9,327 nt of DNA from JBEKCP01 sp050014815 (GTDB taxonomy: Bacteria > Planctomycetota > Planctomycetia > Pirellulales > Thermoguttaceae). The notes beneath the pieces were generated by a model that worked only from the letters and a program-made list of their open reading frames with translations, was not told where the DNA came from and searched no databases. The stretch is taken from positions 1 to 9,327 of the forward strand of contig JBEKCP010000195.1 in the NCBI GenBank assembly GCA_050014815.1, read 5' to 3'. Position 1 is the stretch's first letter, and each line of letters begins with the position of its first letter. The position numbers were made by a program, and so were the translations under genes. Below, one piece after another: positions 1 through 5,470 of this stretch.

Positions 1-1
1 T

Positions 2-2356
2 GTTCTCGCCCTCGGTCTGTCGGCCGCCAGTTCGCATGCGGCGGAAGCCCCGCAGACGGAAATCCTCAACAGCCAAAGCCCCTGGCGGTGCTATTGGCGC
101 AATGGAGATCGACTGGCCTTGGTTAAAGGCAAGTATCGCGTTCCCCATGACAAGTGGGAGGGATTTCAGAACGATGATCCATCCGCCGATTGGGCCGGTC
201 CGGATTTCAAGGATCAGGATTGGAACTATGGAGGGATTGAAGGCATTCCCGAACAGGGCATGCCGCTGATCTGTTCGCGGGCGCGTTTTGGCGTCACTGA
301 TCCGGCCCGGGTTTCGGGGTTGTCTCTGGCCATTGCCTATCGCGGCGGGGTGATCGTCTATGTCAATGGCCAGGAAATCGGGCGCGGTCACATGCCAGTT
401 CCGGCGCGGCAGATCGCAGCTCCGAACTCGTGTGGACAAGTCCATACTGAGATATTGGCGGACGACTACCCCGAGGAGGCATTCATCGAACCGGGCGGCA
501 AGATGATGCGAACGCGCAACTTGACCCTGCCGATTCCGGCGTCGGTTCTGCGGAAAGGGACCAATGTCCTGGCCATCGAGAACCGTCGTTCGCCAGGCCT
601 GAACGAATCCAGGTGGCCGACCTCTGGCCTGGAATCCGTGCGTCTGGCAGCGTCGGGTTCCGATGGCATCGCGCCCAACGTCGGGTCGCCCAAGGGCGTG
701 TACGTGTGGAATGCCGGGCCGCTGACCATGATCGGCGCGGAGGTCAGCGAACTGGACCCGCTCGTCGAACTTGCACCGCTTCGTCTGCAGGCCCCGTTGG
801 GAGGGGACGGTTCGGGACAGGTTGTGGTGAGTGCCGACGCCGCGCTTGTCGGACTCGCCGCGACTTGCGGCGACCTGACCGGTCCCGCGGGGGCCAAAAT
901 CCCCGCCCGCGCGATACAAGTCCGTTATGCGCACAATGGCGGGACCTACGTTCAACACACCAACCCGTTCGACGCTCTGATCGGCAAGCCCATGACGGAT
1001 ACCAAGTTGCAACCGGTCTGGGTGACGGCCGCCGTTCCCGCCAGCGCCACGCCGGGGACTTACAAGGGAACGCTGGCCTTGAGCGGTCCGACGACCATGC
1101 AGGTTCCGATTGAACTGACGGTGTACGGCTGGACCTTGCCGGACCCGCGACAATGGAAGACCAAGACCTCGTTCTTCCAGTCGCCGGAGAACCTGGCGAA
1201 GTACTACAAAGTGCCGCTGTGGTCGGACGCGCACTTCAAGTTGATCGAGCAGTCGCTGATCCTACAGGGCAAATTGGGCGACAAAGCGGCCCATGTGCTG
1301 GCCGTCGGCGCCGACACCGGGAATGCCTCGCTGGGGGCGGAAACCATGGTGATCTACAAGCGTGACGGAAACAAGGTGACTCCCGACCTTACGGCAGTGG
1401 AACGGTACTTGAAGCTTTACAAGAAGCACGTGGGCGATCCTGTCGCCGTGGTCCTGCACGTGTGGACCATTCACGTGGATCGGTTCAATCCACGGAAGGA
1501 TCGCACGATGATGGCGACCTTCCGCGCGGCTGACAAACTGGAGCGCGGTCTGCTCCCGGCGTACGAAGATCCGTCCATCGAAGGTCTCTGGGATGAAGTG
1601 GTGGCCGGGATGAAACGCACGATCAAGAGTCTGGACTGGCCGGAAAACGCGCTGATGCTGGGCATGTCCGAAGACACGCAGCCGAGCAAGGAGACGGCGG
1701 CCTTTTTCAACAAGCACTGCCCGGATCTCAAATGGGCACTCATTTCGCACATGCAAAATCTTCCGCTGGGATTCAAACTCGGATTCTACATCGGTCCGGG
1801 TGGCGGGGCGGGCAGTCTGGGGCGAGGTTGGAAACAGAACCCGAATATGCCCTGCACCTACCTGACCCTCCAGCGCATGGCGCTCGACGTGAACAAGCCG
1901 GTAAGCGCTTTCCGGTACTCTCCGATCAATGCGCTGCTGTCCGGCGCCAATGGTCCCGGCGGCAACGGATTGGATCGCTGGGTGGACAAGGCCACCGGCT
2001 GTTACGGATTGGGTTGGGGGCAGATCATGCGCGGCAGCCCGAGCAGCATCACCGCGCCGGGCCCGGACGGTGCCATTCCCACCGTGCGTTACGAGATGAT
2101 GCGCGCCGGGTTCTGCGAAGCGCAGGCGATGATCTATGTGGATGAGAACGCCGCGAACCCGAAACTGCCCGCACCCTTGGCCGTGCGGGCGAAGACCCAA
2201 TGCGATCGGATCTTGAAGACCATCTGGAGCATTTCCGGCGGCGCGACCGCATCTTGGGAGAAGGAGATCGGCAATCTGTACCAGCTCGCCGCCGAAATGC
2301 AGGCGGTGCTGGGGCCTGTCCCCGAATCCGCGAGTAGCAAGACTGCAAGCAAATAG
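2..2356 (+). CDS. Secreted GH123/DUF4091-like protein, copy A (5' end outside window)
   Basis: Probable exported carbohydrate-active protein; substrate unknown. The frame is open from base 2, and the first codons read as the end of a signal peptide (VLALGLSAASSHA, then AEAPQ) matching residues 9-21 of copy B, so about 8 N-terminal residues are missing. Later in-frame starts such as TTG at 119 would remove the signal and are not used. Counting base 2 as residue 1: a jelly-roll sugar-binding-like domain at about 60-215 (DFKDQDW, YRGGVIVYVNG, GTNVLAIEN); a beta-sandwich at about 233-370 like the GH123 N-terminal domain (PVWVTAAVP, PGTYKGTLALS, VPIELTVYGWTLPDP); then a catalytic-type domain to about 775. 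The C-terminal motif at 694-707 (TVRYEMMRAGF) resembles the end of DUF4091. GH123 enzymes are beta-N-acetylgalactosaminidases with an adjacent Asp-Glu pair; the best candidate here is reversed, Glu557-Asp558 in GMSEDTQ. Family assignment is from motifs only and activity may differ. Confidence 0.8.
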   Translation, partial: VLALGLSAASSHAAEAPQTEILNSQSPWRCYWRNGDRLALVKGKYRVPHDKWEGFQNDDPSADWAGPDFKDQDWNYGGIEGIPEQGMPLICSRARFGVTDPARVSGLSLAIAYRGGVIVYVNGQEIGRGHMPVPARQIAAPNSCGQVHTEILADDYPEEAFIEPGGKMMRTRNLTLPIPASVLRKGTNVLAIENRRSPGLNESRWPTSGLESVRLAASGSDGIAPNVGSPKGVYVWNAGPLTMIGAEVSELDPLVELAPLRLQAPLGGDGSGQVVVSADAALVGLAATCGDLTGPAGAKIPARAIQVRYAHNGGTYVQHTNPFDALIGKPMTDTKLQPVWVTAAVPASATPGTYKGTLALSGPTTMQVPIELTVYGWTLPDPRQWKTKTSFFQSPENLAKYYKVPLWSDAHFKLIEQSLILQGKLGDKAAHVLAVGADTGNASLGAETMVIYKRDGNKVTPDLTAVERYLKLYKKHVGDPVAVVLHVWTIHVDRFNPRKDRTMMATFRAADKLERGLLPAYEDPSIEGLWDEVVAGMKRTIKSLDWPENALMLGMSEDTQPSKETAAFFNKHCPDLKWALISHMQNLPLGFKLGFYIGPGGGAGSLGRGWKQNPNMPCTYLTLQRMALDVNKPVSAFRYSPINALLSGANGPGGNGLDRWVDKATGCYGLGWGQIMRGSPSSITAPGPDGAIPTVRYEMMRAGFCEAQAMIYVDENAANPKLPAPLAVRAKTQCDRILKTIWSISGGATASWEKEIGNLYQLAAEMQAVLGPVPESASSKTASK

Positions 2357-2394
2357 CCGCCAAGCCACATGACACGGCATTCGGGATCGTAACC

Positions 2395-2625
2395 ATGAAG
2401 ACATTCGCGACTTTTGGTTTGCTCCTGGCCATTAGCAGCGTCGCAGGGGCAGGCGAGGTTCCGCCTCCAGGCAGGGTTGTGGCAACGCTCTTGAAACTCC
2501 GCGAAAGCCGCAACAGCGACCAGAAGCAGGCGGCCAACCGGCTCATCCAGGATTATGCGGACCAACTGAAGATCGATCCGGGCGCCCTGCCCGCTCAGCC
2601 GGCTCCGCCGGAAAAGAAGAAATAA
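2395..2625 (+). CDS. Small secreted protein of unknown function (76 aa)
   Basis: I do not recognise a family. The 76-residue product starts MKTFATFGLLLAISSVAGAG, a short signal peptide with likely cleavage after AGA at about residue 19, leaving a mature protein of about 57 residues. The mature part has a charged, probably helical stretch (residues 28-58, including LLKLRESRNSDQKQAANRLI) and a Pro/Ala-rich tail ending in EKKK. It has no cysteine in the mature part and no second membrane segment. It lies 38 bases after copy A and 26 before copy B, so it should be co-transcribed with both. The ribosome site is weak (GGAT about 7 bases before the ATG). The signal peptide and spacing make it a credible gene; a periplasmic accessory to the flanking enzymes is only a guess. 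Confidence 0.65.
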   Translation: MKTFATFGLLLAISSVAGAGEVPPPGRVVATLLKLRESRNSDQKQAANRLIQDYADQLKIDPGALPAQPAPPEKKK

Positions 2626-2636
2626 CCCCCGAAAGG

Positions 2637-2641
2637 AAAGG
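2637..2641 (+). promoter_or_regulatory. Ribosome binding site for copy B
   Basis: The purine stretch GAAAGGAAAGG ends 10 bases before the ATG at 2652. It supports that start, which also yields a clean signal peptide. Confidence 0.5.
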
Positions 2642-2651
2642 TGCCGACTCG

Positions 2652-5171
2652 ATGAAACTGCGTGCCTCGTTCGTTGTTCTCGCCCTTGGCCTGGCGGCCG
2701 GCGGCTCGTATGCGGCGGATGCTCCGCAGGTGGATGTTTTGGGCAAGGGCCCGGTCTGGCGCTCTTTCCGCCAGAGGATGTCGAAGCCCGTGACCCTGCC
2801 TGTCGGCCATAAAGGTGGCTGGCCCGGAGGGGAATTGGTCCATTGTCCCACCACGGCGGCGCCGCCGCCGGGCTGGGCGCAGGTAGACTTCGACGACCAG
2901 CAATGGGCCTTTGCAAGCGACGTCGCAAGGCCGTTCTGGGGGGCCTGGCAAGATGTCGGGGATTGCTTCCTGGCGTCGATCCAGATGCGGACCCGCTTCG
3001 GCATCAGCGACCCCGCGAAGGTCAAGGGTCTGGTGCTGTCGCTGGCCTACCGGGGCGGAGTGACCGTCTACGTCAACGGCAAGGAGGTCGCCCGCAAGGA
3101 CATGCCGGCGGGCGTGGTGGACTCGACCACGCCGGCGTTGGACTACCCGATCGAGCCGTTTACCGGGCCGGAAGGCAAATTCCCCCTGCCCAAGCAACCG
3201 GAGGTCCTGGCAGACGCAGATCCGAACACGCCATACTACAAGATGCGGGTGCGGACCGCGGAGTTCCCGATTCCCGCCGATGCCCTGCGTGCCGGGACGA
3301 ACGTGCTGGCCATCCAGAGCAGTCGCTCGCCCATCCGGGTGGAAGCCCTGAATCGTGCCGGCAAGCACATTGGCGTAGACCCCGGGAGCGCCGCCTGGCC
3401 GACGGTGGGCCTGGTGAGCGCCAAGCTGCGCGCCCCGGCGGCAGAGGGGCTCCAGGCGCCTGCCCTTCCCGCCGTGCGCATGTGGAACGCCGGGACGATG
3501 ACGATGGTGGGCGTGGAGGCCGGCGAGCCCGATCCGCTTGCCGAACTCAGACCGATCAAGTTGCAGTCGCCCCTGGGCGGGGATGCGTCGGGGCAGGTCG
3601 TCGTCAGCGCCGACGCCCCCCTCACCGGACTGGCGGCCGTTTGCAGCGACCTGGCCGGGCCCGACGGCGCCAAGATTCCCGCCGGCGCCTTGCGAGTCCG
3701 TTATTCCCAAGCCGGCGGCGCCTACGTCAATCGCACCAACCCGTTCGACGCGCTGACGGATCAACCCATGGCGGACGCGAAACTGCAACCCGTTTGGGTG
3801 ACCGCGACGGTTCCCGCCGGTGTCAAGCCGGGAACGTACACGGGGACGCTCTCCATAAGTTGTGGTGCGGGCGTCTCGCCTGCCCCAGCAGCCGGGACGG
3901 CTGCACCACAAGTGAACGGGCCGACCACCGCCAAGGTTCCGCTGGAACTGACCGTGCACGGCTGGACGTTGCCGGAGCCCAGGCAGTGGAAGTCCATGAC
4001 GTCGTTCTTCCAATCGCCCGAAACCCTGGCGAGGTATTACAAAGTGCCGCTCTGGTCGGATGCGCATTTCAAGCTGATCGAGCAATCGCTGATCCTGCAA
4101 GGCAAGTTGGGAGACAGGGTGGCCCACGTGCTGGCCGTCGGGGCGGACACCGGCAATGCCTCGCTGGGGGCCGAGAGCATGGTGCTCTACCGGCGCGAGG
4201 GGAACAAACGAACGCCCGACTTCTCGGCAGTGGAACGCTACCTGAAACTCTACAAGAAACACGTGGGCGATCCGATTGCGGTGATCCTCCACGCGTGGAC
4301 GATCCATTCGGAAAAAGGACGCAATCCCAATAAGGACCGCGCCCTGTCGGCGTCATTCCGCGTGGGCGACAAAGTGGAGCGTGGAACGATTCCCTTCTAT
4401 AACGACCCGTCCGTCGACGGGCTTTGGGAGGAAATGGTGGCGGGCATCCGGCGCATTATGAAAGGCCTGGACTGGCCGGAAAACAGCTTGGTGTTCGGAA
4501 TGTCGGAAGATACGCAAACCGGCAAGGAGACGACGGAGTTCTTCGCCCGGCATTTCCCCGACATCAAGTGGGCCGTCCTTTCGCACATGACCGCGGTAGC
4601 GCCCCCGCTGAAGTTATGGGGCCATTTCTGTCCAACCGGTTACGGCGATTATACACAGCATCGGCAAGGATGGAAGCCGTCCGCGGCGAGGAGGTATCCG
4701 CAGTTCAGCCTCCAGCGCGCGCAACTCGATGTCCAAACACCGATAACCGGCTTTCGATACTCGCCCATCGCCACGCTTCTTGGAGGCTCCAACGGTCCTG
4801 GCGGCAACGGCATGGATCGGTGGACGGACAAAGCGACAGGGTGCTACGGACTGGGGTGGGGGCAGATCATGCGCGGCAACCCGAGCAGCGTCCTCGCCCC
4901 GGGGCCGGACGGCCCGGTGGCCACAGTGCGGTACGAGGCGATGCGCGCGGGATTCATCGAGGCGCAGGCCATGATCTACGTGGACGACAACGCCGGAGAC
5001 CCGAAACTGCCCTCGCCCCTGGCGGCCCGCGCGAAGGCGGAATGTCAGCGACTGGCGGGCTCCATCGGCATCATGGACCATCGCGCTAACGCGTGTTGGG
5101 AGGAGGAAATAGGCAACCTTTATCAGACGGCCGCCGAAATGCAGGCCGTGTTGGGGCCCGGCGCGCCATGA
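2652..5171 (+). CDS. Secreted GH123/DUF4091-like protein, copy B (839 aa)
   Basis: Complete tandem paralogue of copy A, probably an exported glycan-binding or glycan-cleaving protein. Residues 1-21 form a signal peptide with a cleavage site SYA/ADA. A jelly-roll sugar-binding-like domain follows at about 85-250 (QVDFDDQQW, YRGGVTVYVNG, GTNVLAIQS), then a GH123-type N-terminal beta-sandwich at about 275-430 (PVWVTATVP, PGTYTGTLSIS, VPLELTVHGWTLPEP), and a catalytic-type domain at about 440-835. The Glu-Asp pair is Glu619-Asp620 in GMSEDTQ, and the DUF4091-like C-terminal motif is at 758-770 (TVRYEAMRAGF). Residues 404-422 are an insertion absent from copy A and encoded by a palindromic element. 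The N-terminal half differs more from A, including extra loops near residues 50-110 and 155-205, than the catalytic half. Relationship to A is certain; the GH123/DUF4091 assignment is from motifs, and the substrate is unknown. Confidence 0.82.
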   Translation: MKLRASFVVLALGLAAGGSYAADAPQVDVLGKGPVWRSFRQRMSKPVTLPVGHKGGWPGGELVHCPTTAAPPPGWAQVDFDDQQWAFASDVARPFWGAWQDVGDCFLASIQMRTRFGISDPAKVKGLVLSLAYRGGVTVYVNGKEVARKDMPAGVVDSTTPALDYPIEPFTGPEGKFPLPKQPEVLADADPNTPYYKMRVRTAEFPIPADALRAGTNVLAIQSSRSPIRVEALNRAGKHIGVDPGSAAWPTVGLVSAKLRAPAAEGLQAPALPAVRMWNAGTMTMVGVEAGEPDPLAELRPIKLQSPLGGDASGQVVVSADAPLTGLAAVCSDLAGPDGAKIPAGALRVRYSQAGGAYVNRTNPFDALTDQPMADAKLQPVWVTATVPAGVKPGTYTGTLSISCGAGVSPAPAAGTAAPQVNGPTTAKVPLELTVHGWTLPEPRQWKSMTSFFQSPETLARYYKVPLWSDAHFKLIEQSLILQGKLGDRVAHVLAVGADTGNASLGAESMVLYRREGNKRTPDFSAVERYLKLYKKHVGDPIAVILHAWTIHSEKGRNPNKDRALSASFRVGDKVERGTIPFYNDPSVDGLWEEMVAGIRRIMKGLDWPENSLVFGMSEDTQTGKETTEFFARHFPDIKWAVLSHMTAVAPPLKLWGHFCPTGYGDYTQHRQGWKPSAARRYPQFSLQRAQLDVQTPITGFRYSPIATLLGGSNGPGGNGMDRWTDKATGCYGLGWGQIMRGNPSSVLAPGPDGPVATVRYEAMRAGFIEAQAMIYVDDNAGDPKLPSPLAARAKAECQRLAGSIGIMDHRANACWEEEIGNLYQTAAEMQAVLGPGAP
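3860..3911 (+). repeat. Imperfect palindromic element carried in frame inside copy B
   Basis: Bases 3860-3881 pair with 3890-3911 at 18 of 22 positions, and two of the four mismatches are G-T; the loop is 8 bases. The outer arms are TTGTGGTGC and GCACCACAA. Alignment with copy A shows that 57 bases around it (3861-3917) are an insertion of 19 codons in a surface-type loop, after TLSIS and before GPTT. The inserted peptide is Ala/Gly/Pro-rich (GAGVSPAPAAGTAAPQ). AAGT occurs at both edges (3857-3860 and 3910-3913) and might be a target duplication or chance. No transposase is present; it looks like a small non-autonomous REP- or MITE-like element. Confidence 0.75.
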
Positions 5172-5245
5172 TGCCCGCGGCTCCTGTGTCGGCCCGCTGA
5201 CCCGTCGCGACGTGTTGGAAACCATTGCAGGCATCGAACAATCAT

Positions 5246-5251
5246 AGGAGG
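5246..5251 (+). promoter_or_regulatory. Strong Shine-Dalgarno before the 60-aa gene
   Basis: AGGAGG stands 5 bases before the ATG at 5257. It is the best ribosome site in the window and is the main evidence that the short reading frame behind it is translated. Confidence 0.75.
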
Positions 5252-5256
5252 TTACG

Positions 5257-5439
5257 ATGAAAAAGAAGGGCATCATGGTTCCGACCGAGTACTCCTGGCA
5301 ACCGACGCACCTGGCGTTGCTCCATTCCGGCGACGTCGTCGTTTGCCACGACGGCGGGTATTTCCATTTGCTGACGGACGAAGACCGGAAGACGATAGAA
5401 AGCAAGGACCGGCCGAAGCGTTCGCCCTGGGAGTTGTGA
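5257..5439 (+). CDS. Small hypothetical protein (60 aa)
   Basis: I do not recognise a family. The product starts MKKKGIMVPTEYSW and has no signal peptide or membrane segment, so it should stay in the cytosol, unlike every other product here. The central part, residues 18-43, alternates hydrophobic and polar residues (LALLHSGDVVVCHDGGYFHL) and could form a few beta strands, like a small barrel or a fragment of a beta-rich domain. It has one cysteine, in VVCHDGG. The tail (TDEDRKTIESKDRPKRSPWEL) is highly charged. It sits 85 bases after copy B and 31 before the ThuA-HEAT gene, and the AGGAGG site suggests efficient translation. It may be a remnant of a larger gene, but the clean start, ribosome site and stop argue for a real small protein. 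Confidence 0.6.
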   Translation: MKKKGIMVPTEYSWQPTHLALLHSGDVVVCHDGGYFHLLTDEDRKTIESKDRPKRSPWEL

Positions 5440-5457
5440 TACACGGGAGCAAGCGAC

Positions 5458-5463
5458 AGGGAG
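5458..5463 (+). promoter_or_regulatory. Ribosome binding site for the ThuA-HEAT gene
   Basis: AGGGAG lies 7 bases before the ATG at 5471 and supports that start, which also gives an export signal. Confidence 0.6.
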
Positions 5464-5470
5464 ATTTCAG

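Noticed and set aside
119..121. TTG at 119 as the start of copy A
   Set aside because: The frame is open back to base 2 and encodes a signal-peptide end matching copy B. Starting at 119 would lose it.
2448..2478. GCAGGCGAGG in the 76-aa gene, resembling the ThuA-gene palindrome
   Set aside because: Only one arm is similar and the following bases do not form a matching inverted repeat. It is probably chance from similar codons (A-G-E) at a signal-peptide cleavage site.
2600..2616. GC-rich hairpin (CCGGC/GCCGG) near the end of the 76-aa gene
   Set aside because: The stem is only 5 bases, lies in coding sequence and is followed by an A-rich run rather than T, so it is not a terminator.
2595..4307. 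Long minus-strand open frame (570 codons) opposite copy B; others opposite copy A and the ThuA gene
   Set aside because: Stop codons are rare on the opposite strand of GC-rich genes. The predicted peptides are Arg/Pro/His-rich with no domain, signal or ribosome site, while the + strand frames have clear families.
5215..5243. Possible promoter (TTGGAA with a weak -10) upstream of the 60-aa gene
   Set aside because: The -10 box is poor and the start of transcription would fall on or after the Shine-Dalgarno.
5200..5247. Short reading TRRDVLETIAGIEQS in the gap before the 60-aa gene
   Set aside because: It has no ATG or ribosome site and is too short to judge. The 85-base gap shows nothing else I can support.
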